Origin: Streptomyces ochraceiscleroticus
GTDB lineage: Bacteria > Actinomycetota > Actinomycetes > Streptomycetales > Streptomycetaceae
Reading direction: 5' to 3'
Length of the DNA: 64,000 nt
NCBI RefSeq assembly: GCF_000720485.1
Contig: NZ_JOAX01000032.1
Location: 23,301 to 87,300, forward strand
Positions 1-10,636 of this stretch are shown here, in pieces; positions within the stretch are counted from its first letter, which is position 1, and the number at the start of each line of letters is the position of its first letter. The notes beneath the pieces are model-generated. The model saw nothing but the letters and a program-made list of their open reading frames with translations. It was not told the origin of the DNA and ran no database searches. A program made the translations under genes and the position numbers.

Positions 1-1173
1 GGAGACCTGCTTCGTGAAGTTCTTGGAGGACTTCTCGCTGAGCATGATGCGCAGCAGCTCCATGCCGCCCTCGGCGTTCTTCGCCTGCTTGGGCACGATG
101 AACGGCTCGCCGCCGGAGGCCCAGAGGGTGCCGAACGGCATCTTGTCGGAGGAGTTCAGGCTGGACGGAGCGCCCACGGCGAGGTCGAAGTTGCCGGCCG
201 CCTCGATCTGCTTGCCGGACTCGTTCTCCACCCAGGAGCCATTGGGGATGAACAGCGCCTTGCCCTCGGCCCATGCCTTCTGCGACTGCAGGTGGTCAAG
301 GCCGGGGCTGCCCTTGAGGATGTACCCCTTCTTGTACAGCTCGTAGTACGCCTCGAACGCGGCGCGCACCGCCGGGTCCTTCCACGCGCCCGGCTCCAGG
401 TTGTCGATCCGGCGGAGCACCTCGGCGCCGCCGATCTTCGCGATGAAGGGGTACAGGCTGAACGGCACGTAGTACGGGTACTTGCCCGGGTACGTCCAGC
501 CGGCGATGCCCTTCTTCTTCGCCTTCGCGCAGAGCGCGAGCATGTCGTCCCAGTTCTCCGGGTACTCCGCGTCCAGCTTCTTGAGGTTGGTCTTGGAATA
601 CCAGACGCCGTAGACCGTGTAGGCGTAGTACAGGGTCCAGATCTCCGAGCCGCCGAACTGGCCCATTTCCACGACGCCGGGGCGCAGCGTGTCGCGCACC
701 TTCTTGCTCGGGTCGTCGATCGAGGGGGCGTCGAGCAGCGGCGTGAGGTCCGTGAGCTGGTCCTTGCCGACCAGGGTGCTGAAATCCATCTGTTCCGCAC
801 CGGAGTTGTCGACCAGGTCGGGCGGATTGCCGCCGTTGAAGCGGGGCTGCAGCGTGGACTGGATCTTCTGCGTGGAGGCGTGCTTGATCTTTCCCTTGGT
901 CTTGGGATGGGCGACCGCGTACTGCGCCTCGGCGTCCTTGGCGTATTTGTCGCCGAAGCCGCCGTCGAAGATGACCACGTCCAAAGCCGCGCTCTCATTG
1001 ACGGCGAGCGGGTTCTTCGCGGACTTGGTGCCCTTGTCGACCTTGTCACCGCCGCCGCTGTCACCACCGCTCGCGCACGAGGCGAGCACGCTCATCGTCG
1101 GGACGGCGAACACTCCGAGCGCCACGGACCGCTTGATCAGATCGCGACGGCTGGTTTCTGAGGTGGATCCCAT
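1..1173 (-). CDS. ngcE: NgcE-type carbohydrate ABC transporter substrate-binding lipoprotein (partial, C-terminus off left edge)
   Basis: Extracellular solute-binding protein that should hand N-acetylglucosamine or chitobiose to an ABC permease. The reading frame stays open to base 1, so 391 codons are visible and the C-terminus is missing. The N-terminus MGSTSETSRRDLIKR has a Tat-type twin arginine followed by a hydrophobic stretch and a lipobox, LASC, with Cys about 33. It should therefore be exported folded and lipid-anchored. The start is supported by GAGGA about 8 bases upstream. The MGSTS...SRRD start and the -C-ASGGD- linker match what I recall of the NgcE family; a different sugar is possible. 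Permease genes would lie to the left of the window. A DasR-like site lies 187 bases upstream. Confidence 0.75.
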   Translation of the reverse strand, partial: MGSTSETSRRDLIKRSVALGVFAVPTMSVLASCASGGDSGGGDKVDKGTKSAKNPLAVNESAALDVVIFDGGFGDKYAKDAEAQYAVAHPKTKGKIKHASTQKIQSTLQPRFNGGNPPDLVDNSGAEQMDFSTLVGKDQLTDLTPLLDAPSIDDPSKKVRDTLRPGVVEMGQFGGSEIWTLYYAYTVYGVWYSKTNLKKLDAEYPENWDDMLALCAKAKKKGIAGWTYPGKYPYYVPFSLYPFIAKIGGAEVLRRIDNLEPGAWKDPAVRAAFEAYYELYKKGYILKGSPGLDHLQSQKAWAEGKALFIPNGSWVENESGKQIEAAGNFDLAVGAPSSLNSSDKMPFGTLWASGGEPFIVPKQAKNAEGGMELLRIMLSEKSSKNFTKQVS

Positions 1174-1359
1174 GCTCAAGTCCTCGCCTTCTTCCAGGAC
1201 TCAGGCGGTGTACCGGAGCCACCCCGGCACCGCGGGTCAGATGAAGCTGAGTTGTACGGGATGTGCACCGGGCGCGCTAGAGATACGCAGGGAAACGTGT
1301 GATTCCCCGCTGGTCCCCCGGATCCGGACGGCTCGAAGCGCACAGCCATTCGGACGCCG

Positions 1360-1375
1360 ACAGGTATAGTCCACT
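1360..1375. promoter_or_regulatory. Candidate DasR-responsive element (dre)
   Basis: The sequence ACAGGTATAGTCCACT matches the published dre consensus ACTGGTCTAGACCACT at 13 of 16 positions and is roughly palindromic. It lies between the divergent sugar-binding protein and GH92 genes. DasR is the GntR regulator of amino-sugar uptake in Streptomyces, which fits an NgcE-type transporter. The rest of the 425-base gap (1174-1598) shows no other gene. Confidence 0.55.
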
Positions 1376-1598
1376 TCACGCGAGCGGGGCAAGATCAAAT
1401 GCAGCTTTTGCCGCCAGTCTTTCCCGAGTTGAGACCTCTCCGACATGCACGCCGACATGCGCGGATCGGTCGGGGTCCATTCCCGCCACCTCTCCCGGCT
1501 CCCTTGACACCAAAGGCCGCACGGTTGTTGGTTATCTCTGCAATGCCGGAATGACAACGATGTCAGTTGAGCGATGTCAGATGAGTGGAGAAGCTCGC

Positions 1599-4500
1599 GT
1601 GCGGCTCAGACACCTGCGTGGGATCAACCGGCCTGTCGCCCTGACGGCCGCAGCCCTCCTGATCGTGACGGCACACGGCGCGGCCGTGGCCGCGCCCTCC
1701 GCACCACACGCACCACCGGGCACAGCCCAGGAATTCAGCTCCTCGTTCGAGTCCGGCGAGCCGGCACCGGACTGGCGGGACACCGCCGAAACGGGCCCCG
1801 ACGGCGCCCCCAAGGCCGCCGGCGTCCGTCCGGAGAGCGGCACGGCACCCGGCATGACCAGCCACGTCGACACCGGTCCCACCGACTCCCCCACGGCGAA
1901 GCAGAACGCGGGCTTCACGGGTACGCACGCACTGCGCTACGGCGGCAGCCACACCGCCGACGGCCACGGCTATGCGTACAACAAGGTCTTCGACGTCGAC
2001 GTCCAGGTCGATCGCGACACCGCCCTCTCCTACAAGCTCTTCCCGGAAATGGCCGGATCGGCCCGTGACTACCGCGCCACCCAGGTCTCCGTCGATCTCG
2101 CCTTCACCGACGGGAGTTATCTCAGCGACCTGAAGCCGGCCGATCAGTACGGCGCTCCGCTGACGCCGCAGGGCCAGGGCGCCGCCAGGACGCTCTACGT
2201 CAATCAGTGGAACCACCGCGAGTCGAGTATCGGAGCGGTGGCCGCCGGAAAGACGGTCGACCGCATCCTTATCGCGTACGACACGCCCCGGGGCACCGGC
2301 ACCTTCCGCGGCTGGCTCGACGATCTGACGCTCGCGCCCAAGGCGCCCGAGAAGCGCCTCGCGCACCTCTCCGACTACGCCTCGACCACCCGCGGCACGA
2401 ACTCCAGCGGCAGCTTCTCGCGCGGCAACACCTTCCCCGCGACCGCCGTCCCCAACGGCTTCAACTTCTGGACCCCGGTCACCAACGCCGGCTCCCAGGA
2501 CTGGCTTTACGAATACGCGCGCAAGAACAACGCCGACAACCTCCCCACCCTCCAGGCGTTCGCCGCCAGCCACGAACCCAGCCCCTGGATGGGCGACCGG
2601 CAGACCTTCCAGGTGATGCCGTCCGCGGCCGCCGGCACCCCCAACGCCTCCCGCACCGCCCGCGCGCTCCCCTTCCACCACTCCCGCGAGACGGCGAAGC
2701 CGCACTATTACGGCGTCACCTTCGACAACGGGCTGAAGACCGAGATCGCGCCCACCGACCACGCCGCGATGATGAAGTTCACCTTTCCGGGTGAAAACGC
2801 GAGCCTGATCTTCGACAACGTCAACAACAAGGGCGGTCTGACGCTCGACACCGAGAACGGCGTGGTCACGGGCTTCTCCGACGTCAAGAGCGGGCTGTCC
2901 ACGGGAGCCACGCGCCTCTTCGTGTATGCCGCGTTCGACGCGCCGGTCACCGCCGGCGGCAAGCTCTCCGGAGGCGGCGGCCCCGACGTCACCGGCTATC
3001 TCCGCTTCGAGCCCGGCGCCGACCGCACGGTCACGATGCGCATCGCCACGTCCCTGATCAGCGTCGACCAGGCCAAGGAGAACCTCCGTCAGGAGGTCCC
3101 GGAGAGCGCGTCCTTCGCGTCCGTACGGGACGGGGCCCGTTCAGCCTGGGACGACATCCTCGGCCGCATCGAGGTCGAGGGCGCGAGCCGCGACCAGCTC
3201 ACGACGCTCTACTCCAGCCTGTACCGGCTCTACCTCTACCCCAACTCCGGCTCGGAGAAGGTGGACGGCAAGGTCCGCTACGCCAGCCCCTTCTCCCCCG
3301 CGACCGGCCCGGACACCCCCACCCACACCGGCTCGAAGATCGTCGACGGCCAGGTCCACGTCAACAACGGCTTCTGGGACACCTACCGGACCACCTGGCC
3401 CGCGTACTCCTTCCTCACCCCGAAGCTGGCCGGCGAGCTGGCCGACGGCTTCGTCCAGCAGTACAAGGACGGCGGCTGGATCTCCCGCTGGTCCTCGCCC
3501 GGCTACGCCGACCTGATGACCGGCACCAGCTCCGACGTGGCGTTCGCCGACGCGTACGCCAAGGGTGTGCGCTTCGACGCGAAGGCGGCGTACGAGGCGG
3601 CGCTGAAGAACGCCACCGTCGCGCCGCCCAGCCCCGGCGTCGGCCGCAAGGGCATGAACACCTCGCCGTTCCTCGGGTACACCTCCACCAAGACCCGCGA
3701 GGGCATGTCCTGGGCCCTGGAGGGCTACCTCAACGACTTCGGCATCGCCCGGATGGGCCAGGCGCTCTACAAGAAGACCCACGAGAAGCGCTACAAGGAG
3801 GAGTCGGCGTACTTTCTGAACCGGGCGCAGGACTACGTCAAGCTCTTCGACGACAGGGTCGGCTTCTTCCAGGGCAAGGACGAGCAGGGCAACTGGCGGC
3901 TCACGCCGGACACGTACGACCCGCGCGTCTGGGGCCACGACTACACCGAGACCAACGGCTGGTCCTTCGCCTTCACCGCGCCGCAGGACCTGAAGGGCCT
4001 CGCCAACCTCTACGGCGGCCGCGCGGGCCTGGCGAAGAAGCTCGACACGTACTTCGCCACGCCCGAGACCGGTACCAAGGAGTTCGCGGGCAGCTACGGC
4101 AACGTGATCCACGAGATGACCGAGGCCCGCGACACCCGGATGGGTATGTACGGCCACAGCAACCAGCCGTCCCACCACATCGCGTACGCCTACGACGCGG
4201 CCGGACAGCCGTGGAAGACCCAGGAGAAGGTCCGCGAGGTGCTCTCCCGGCTCTACCTCGGCAGCGAGATCGGCCAGGGCTACCCGGGCGACGAGGACAA
4301 CGGCGAGATGTCCGCCTGGTACGTCTTCAGCGCCCTCGGCTTCTACCCGCTGGTGATGGGACAGCCCGAGTACGCGATCGGCTCGCCGCTCTTCACGAAG
4401 GCCACCGTCCACCTGGAGAACGGCCGCGACCTGGTCATCAACGCCCCGGAGAACAGCGCCCGGAACGTCTATGTGCAGGGCCTGCGGGTCAACGGCAAGC

Positions 4501-4985
4501 CCTGGACCTCCACGGCGCTCCCGCACTCCGTACTCGCCCGCGGCGGCACCCTGGACTTCACCATGGGCCCGGAGCCCTCCCGCTGGGGCACCGGCGCGCA
4601 CGCGGCGCCCACCTCGATCACCCAGGACGACAGGGTCCCGTCCCCGGCCGGTGACGTGACCGCGCCGGACGGCTCGGCGCTCTTCGACAACACCTCGGAC
4701 ACCTCGGCGTCCTTCGGGACGGCGGCCGCCGGCCTCACGAAGGCGGCCCGCGTCACGTCGTACACGCTGACCTCCTCGGCCAAGGAGAACGCGCCGGCCG
4801 GCTGGACCCTGGAGGGCTCTCAGGACGGCCGCCAGTGGACGACCGTCGACCGCCGCTCCGCGGAGTCCTTCGCGTGGGACAAGCAGACCCGGGCCTTCTC
4901 GGTCGAGCGGCCGGGCACGTACCGGCACTACCGGCTGGTCCCGGCCGGCCGGGCCACCCTCGCCGAGATCGAACTGATCTCCTGA
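1599..4985 (+). CDS. Secreted GH92 family alpha-mannosidase with C-terminal discoidin-like domain
   Basis: Glycoside hydrolase family 92, calcium-dependent exo-alpha-mannosidases that trim mannose from glycans outside the cell. The GTG at 1599 is preferred because GGAGAAG sits 5 bases upstream; ATGs at 1560 and 1581 are in frame but lack a good ribosome site. From it, 1128 residues begin with a signal peptide (RLRHLRG, hydrophobic core, AVAAP). Family hallmarks are WISRWSSPGYADLM (about 626), HSNQPSHH and GYPGDEDNGEMSAWY (about 895), which supplies the acidic catalytic and metal residues. Residues about 1030-1128 look like an F5/8 type C (CBM32-like) sugar-binding domain. It is divergent from the sugar-binding protein, with the dre-like site between, suggesting co-regulated glycan scavenging. 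Confidence 0.9.
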   Translation: MRLRHLRGINRPVALTAAALLIVTAHGAAVAAPSAPHAPPGTAQEFSSSFESGEPAPDWRDTAETGPDGAPKAAGVRPESGTAPGMTSHVDTGPTDSPTAKQNAGFTGTHALRYGGSHTADGHGYAYNKVFDVDVQVDRDTALSYKLFPEMAGSARDYRATQVSVDLAFTDGSYLSDLKPADQYGAPLTPQGQGAARTLYVNQWNHRESSIGAVAAGKTVDRILIAYDTPRGTGTFRGWLDDLTLAPKAPEKRLAHLSDYASTTRGTNSSGSFSRGNTFPATAVPNGFNFWTPVTNAGSQDWLYEYARKNNADNLPTLQAFAASHEPSPWMGDRQTFQVMPSAAAGTPNASRTARALPFHHSRETAKPHYYGVTFDNGLKTEIAPTDHAAMMKFTFPGENASLIFDNVNNKGGLTLDTENGVVTGFSDVKSGLSTGATRLFVYAAFDAPVTAGGKLSGGGGPDVTGYLRFEPGADRTVTMRIATSLISVDQAKENLRQEVPESASFASVRDGARSAWDDILGRIEVEGASRDQLTTLYSSLYRLYLYPNSGSEKVDGKVRYASPFSPATGPDTPTHTGSKIVDGQVHVNNGFWDTYRTTWPAYSFLTPKLAGELADGFVQQYKDGGWISRWSSPGYADLMTGTSSDVAFADAYAKGVRFDAKAAYEAALKNATVAPPSPGVGRKGMNTSPFLGYTSTKTREGMSWALEGYLNDFGIARMGQALYKKTHEKRYKEESAYFLNRAQDYVKLFDDRVGFFQGKDEQGNWRLTPDTYDPRVWGHDYTETNGWSFAFTAPQDLKGLANLYGGRAGLAKKLDTYFATPETGTKEFAGSYGNVIHEMTEARDTRMGMYGHSNQPSHHIAYAYDAAGQPWKTQEKVREVLSRLYLGSEIGQGYPGDEDNGEMSAWYVFSALGFYPLVMGQPEYAIGSPLFTKATVHLENGRDLVINAPENSARNVYVQGLRVNGKPWTSTALPHSVLARGGTLDFTMGPEPSRWGTGAHAAPTSITQDDRVPSPAGDVTAPDGSALFDNTSDTSASFGTAAAGLTKAARVTSYTLTSSAKENAPAGWTLEGSQDGRQWTTVDRRSAESFAWDKQTRAFSVERPGTYRHYRLVPAGRATLAEIELIS

Positions 4986-5060
4986 CCGCACCGTGCGCCA
5001 CAGGCCGGGGCCGCGCCGCCCGCGAACGGACGGTGCGGCCCTGTGCGGCTGCCGGACGGC

Positions 5061-5270
5061 TCAGAGGAGAGCGTCGAGCAGGCTGCTGAGCAGGCCGTGG
5101 CCCCACCAGCCGTGGTGGTCGTCCCGGCGGTCGCTCTTCTTCTTGCACTTGCAGTCGGCCGTCACGACCGACGACGCCTTCGGGGCGGCCTGGGCCACGC
5201 CCGAGACCGGGAGGACGACCGCCGTCGCGAGCATTGCGGCCACGACGGACCGGCCGATGAACCTGCGCAT
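5061..5270 (-). CDS. Small secreted Cys-Lys-Cys peptide, unknown function
   Basis: A 69-residue protein not assigned to any family I know. It starts with a clear Sec signal peptide (MRRFIGR, hydrophobic core, GVAQAAP). The mature chain is about 40 residues: a CKCKKK motif, a charged DRRDDHH stretch, WWGHG, and a hydrophobic LLSSLLDALL tail. AGGAGA lies 6 bases before the ATG. It is convergent with the GH92 gene. The two cysteines could form a disulfide or bind metal, and the tail could be amphipathic; both are guesses. Confidence 0.7.
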   Translation of the reverse strand: MRRFIGRSVVAAMLATAVVLPVSGVAQAAPKASSVVTADCKCKKKSDRRDDHHGWWGHGLLSSLLDALL

Positions 5271-5435
5271 GTGAGTCTCCTGTCAGCAGGAAAATAAGGA
5301 CGACGCAAGACGTACCGCGTCCCGCCGCCTTCTCACCCGGTACGCCCCGACACCACTCCCCCGGCCTCATGATCACCCCGAGCGGCCCCGCATACCCGCC
5401 CCACCGGGCCCTTCCGTGGTACACGCCGGACACGC

Positions 5436-5469
5436 GGAAGGGCCGCACCCCGAGGGGTGCGGCCCTTCC
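5436..5469. terminator. Strong hairpin terminator after aconitase
   Basis: A perfect 16-bp stem (GGAAGGGCCGCACCCC and its complement) with a 2-base loop lies 56 bases beyond the aconitase stop. There is no T-run, as is usual in Streptomyces. The rest of 5271-5524 holds the leader of the small secreted peptide and nothing else recognisable. Confidence 0.85.
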
Positions 5470-5524
5470 TGCCGCTGCCGGTCTCCGCTCACTCGCGGAT
5501 CGGGCCGCTTACTTCCGGCTGTGC

Positions 5525-8305
<2,781 letters not shown>

Positions 8306-8325
8306 TCAGCTAAGGTAAGACTTAG

Positions 8326-8344
8326 TTAGGGGAGCCTTACTAGC
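8326..8344. promoter_or_regulatory. Iron-box-like site upstream of aconitase
   Basis: TTAGGGGAGCCTTACTAGC matches the DmdR1/IdeR iron-box consensus TTAGGTGAGCCTAACCTAA at 13 of 19 positions, 13 of the first 15. A weaker overlapping copy starts at 8311. It is 87 bases upstream of the aconitase start. Iron control of an iron-sulfur enzyme would be logical, but the right half-site is poor. Confidence 0.4.
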
Positions 8345-8370
8345 GCGGCAGCGGTACGCCTCTCGGCAGA

Positions 8371-8388
8371 TATCTCGATGTCGAGATA
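8371..8388. promoter_or_regulatory. Perfect palindrome, likely MarR/TamR-type operator
   Basis: TATCTCGA-TG-TCGAGATA is a perfect 8+2+8 palindrome 132 bases upstream of the aconitase start. Its form suits MarR-family regulators. In S. coelicolor the MarR/UrtR protein TamR is reported to control aconitase; assigning this site to TamR is inference from position. Confidence 0.55.
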
Positions 8389-8465
8389 ACTCTAATACAT
8401 CGCCGCCGCGCGGTCATGCTCCGCCCTGCCCGCATGCCCGTCATCGTCCGCTTCATCCGGAGGGA

Positions 8466-9056
8466 CTAGGCGGCGAGCGGGGTCGACAAGTGAAGGACCT
8501 CGTAGCGTTCGGTCGCGTCCTCGTCGGCGGGGACGGTGTCCGTCCAGAGGACGAAGCGCATCAGGTGCCAGTGGTACGGGTCGACGGCGAGGGCTGCCGT
8601 GTGGACGTCGGGGCGGCGGGCCAGGGTGCGCAGGGCTTCGGTTTCGCGCTCGATGAGGCGGGAGAGACCCAGGCCCGTGCCGTCCGGGTCGGGGTCGGGA
8701 GGGAGGGCGGTCAGGCGGCGGGAGGCGGCGCGCGGGGGTGTCTCGCGGGCGGGGCCCGCCAGGGTGGCCACGCCGGTCCAGTGCCGCACGGCCGGGCGGC
8801 CGAAGTCGCGGATGATCCCCTGGAAGCCGCCTCCGCCGAGGAGGAAGTGGCTCATCGCGCCGACGTCCTGCCAGAGGTAGAAGGGCGCGTACTGGTTGAC
8901 CGGCGAGCCGTCGGCGCCGCGCTCGCGGATCAGGTACGCCTTCAGGTCCAGCCCAGCGCGGTCGTCGAGCAGGTGCCCGTGGTCGGCCACCCGCTTGCGG
9001 ATGATGCCCATGTCGTAAGCGGCGGGCAGGGTGATCTCGTACTGCGCCGCGTACAT
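8466..9056 (-). CDS. DUF4865 family protein
   Basis: A 196-residue protein starting MYAAQYEITLPAAYDMGIIRKRV, which I recognise as the DUF4865 family; no reaction is established. The motif SPVNQYAPFYLWQD and a ferredoxin-like size suggest a small dimeric alpha+beta barrel, which is inference. Its ATG overlaps the stop of the upstream TetR gene by one base (TGATG), so the two are translationally coupled and the regulator probably controls this gene. Confidence 0.8.
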   Translation of the reverse strand: MYAAQYEITLPAAYDMGIIRKRVADHGHLLDDRAGLDLKAYLIRERGADGSPVNQYAPFYLWQDVGAMSHFLLGGGGFQGIIRDFGRPAVRHWTGVATLAGPARETPPRAASRRLTALPPDPDPDGTGLGLSRLIERETEALRTLARRPDVHTAALAVDPYHWHLMRFVLWTDTVPADEDATERYEVLHLSTPLAA

Positions 9057-9652
9057 CAGCGGCTCCGGGTGGCGTGCGCGGTGAGCAGCGTGAGCGCGCC
9101 CGTGACGGCCTGGTCGAAGGCGTCCGGTGTGCCGGCGGCGCGGGCGAGGACGTAGCCGCCCTGGACCACCGCGACCACGGTCGCGGCCGTGGCGGCCGGG
9201 TCCAGCGCCGCGTCCAGCTCGCCGCGCTCCTGACCCTCGGCCAGTACCTCCGCGATCCGGCCGCGCAGCCAGTCGAAGGTCTCGTCGACCGGCGCGCGCA
9301 GCACCGGGTCGGCCATCACGTCCGGGTCCTGGGTGAGCCGGCCGACCGGGCAGCCCTTGAGGACGTCGCGCTCGCGGCGCAGGTAGGCGCCGACCCGGTC
9401 CGGCGCGGTGCCGGGCCCGTCGAGCAGCCGCGCCACCTCGGCCCGCATCTCCTCGGCGGTGCGCCGGATGGCGGCCAGCGCGAGGTCCGGCTTGCCGGTG
9501 AAGTGGTGGTACATGCTGCCCTGGCCGGCGTTGGCGCGCTGCAGGATCGCCTTGGGGCTCGTACCGACGTAGCCGCGCTCCCACAGCAGTTCGCGGGTGC
9601 TTTCGATGAGGCGTTCCGAGGTGCCGGCCGACGGGCCGTTCGCAGTGCTCAT
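9056..9652 (-). CDS. TetR family transcriptional regulator
   Basis: A 198-residue repressor. The N-terminal helix-turn-helix (residues about 10-55) has the TetR signature: LIESTRELLWERGY, then a recognition helix with GQGSMYHHFTGKPDL. The C-terminal half is the ligand-binding domain, of unknown ligand; the CPVGRLTQD segment resembles the LmrA/YxaF-like subgroup. The ATG at 9652 is chosen because an alternative at 9667 lies inside the probable operator. It is followed by DUF4865 with a one-base overlap and is divergent from an AhpD-like gene. Confidence 0.85.
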   Translation of the reverse strand: MSTANGPSAGTSERLIESTRELLWERGYVGTSPKAILQRANAGQGSMYHHFTGKPDLALAAIRRTAEEMRAEVARLLDGPGTAPDRVGAYLRRERDVLKGCPVGRLTQDPDVMADPVLRAPVDETFDWLRGRIAEVLAEGQERGELDAALDPAATAATVVAVVQGGYVLARAAGTPDAFDQAVTGALTLLTAHATRSR

Positions 9653-9662
9653 GAGGGCAGCA

Positions 9663-9678
9663 TACATACTGGTAGGTA
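9663..9678. promoter_or_regulatory. Probable operator of the adjacent TetR regulator
   Basis: TACATACTGGTAGGTA is an imperfect palindrome (12 of 16 positions symmetric) just upstream of the TetR start, in the gap shared with the divergent AhpD-like gene. The shape and position are typical of TetR self-regulation. Confidence 0.5.
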
Positions 9679-9788
9679 CAGAGAGTGCGGGAAATCTTCC
9701 GCGGACTCCTCGGTCGGCATGTCACATCTCGCGGCCCGCTCCCGTCGTAGGGGTGAAGCACGGAAAACCGATCACGAGGAGAGCGATC

Positions 9789-10244
9789 ATGCAGGCACGG
9801 ATGCAGAACCCCGCGACCATCTTTCCCGAGGCCACGGCGGCCGTGCAGCAGCTCCTGAAGGCGGCCGGGTCGGGCGGTGTACCGCAGACGACGCTGGAGC
9901 TGGTGCACCTGCGGGCGAGCCAGATCAACGGCTGCGGTTACTGCGTGGTGGGCGGCGCGCTCAACGCGAAGAAGGCGGGCGAGACCGACGAGCGGCTCTT
10001 CGCGGTGGCGGCCTGGCGCGACGCGCCGTTCTTCACCGAGGCCGAACGCGCCGCGCTGGCCCTCTCCGAGGCCGCCACCCGGCTCGCAGACCAGCCGGAC
10101 CCGGTGCCGGACGAGATCTGGAACGCGGCCGCCGAGCACTTCGACGAGAAGCAGCTCGCGTCGATCATCCTCATGGTCGGCCTGACCAACCTCTTCAACC
10201 GGATCAATGTGACGACCCGGCAGGTGGCGGGGCCGACCTGGTAG
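9789..10244 (+). CDS. Carboxymuconolactone decarboxylase / AhpD-like protein
   Basis: A 151-residue all-helical protein of the AhpD/CMD family. These are often peroxidase partners that use a CxxC thiol pair. The hallmark LRASQINGCGYC is present with both cysteines, but the proton-relay His that normally follows four residues after the second Cys is replaced: the sequence reads CGYCVVGGALNA. The ATG has GAGGAGAG 6 bases upstream. It is divergent from the TetR/DUF4865 pair, with the TetR operator between, so all three may form one thiol- or electrophile-responsive regulon. The missing His leaves the activity doubtful. Confidence 0.88.
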   Translation: MQARMQNPATIFPEATAAVQQLLKAAGSGGVPQTTLELVHLRASQINGCGYCVVGGALNAKKAGETDERLFAVAAWRDAPFFTEAERAALALSEAATRLADQPDPVPDEIWNAAAEHFDEKQLASIILMVGLTNLFNRINVTTRQVAGPTW

Positions 10245-10264
10245 GGGGTCGACCTGATGGGCGG

Positions 10265-10636
10265 TCAGCCCGTACCGAGCGGCCTGTCCAGGCCCGTACG
10301 GACCAGGGAGACGATCTCCTCGTCCGTGAGGCCGAGGGCGCGAGCCTGCTCGATCAGGCCGGCTGCGGCGTCGGTGAGGCGGGCGCGGGCGGGGGACGCG
10401 GCGCCGGTGACCACCGCGCCGCGGCCGCGCCGCAGTTCGATCAGGCCCTCCTCCTTCAGGCGCTGGTAGCCGCGGAGGACGGTGTGGACGTTGACGCCGA
10501 GGGAGGCGGCTAGGGCGCGGGCGGCGGGGAGGCGCTCCCCGGCGCCCACGGAGCCGTCGGCGATGGCGCCGCGCACGGAGGCGGCGACCTGGTCGCCGAG
10601 CGGCACGGAGGACGCGGGGTCGATGCGGACGAGCAT
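10265..10636 (-). CDS. GntR family (YtrA subfamily) transcriptional regulator
   Basis: A 123-residue one-domain regulator: a winged helix (residues about 10-75; VPLGDQVAASVRGAIADGSV, GERLPAARALAASLGVN, RGYQRLKEEGLIELRRGRG) with a short C-terminal helix pair for dimers and no effector domain, as in YtrA. Its ATG overlaps the stop of the upstream membrane gene (TGATG), so the two form one operon. YtrA-type regulators usually control the membrane gene beside them. Confidence 0.88.
   Translation of the reverse strand: MLVRIDPASSVPLGDQVAASVRGAIADGSVGAGERLPAARALAASLGVNVHTVLRGYQRLKEEGLIELRRGRGAVVTGAASPARARLTDAAAGLIEQARALGLTDEEIVSLVRTGLDRPLGTG

Noticed and set aside
1299..1598. Long N-terminal extension of the GH92 frame
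   Set aside because: The first 100 codons precede the signal peptide, span the dre-like site and lack a ribosome site; the GTG at 1599 is well supported.
3141..4991. Open frame of 616 codons on the minus strand within the GH92 gene
   Set aside because: Antisense shadow rich in Val/Gly/Arg, with no recognisable domain.
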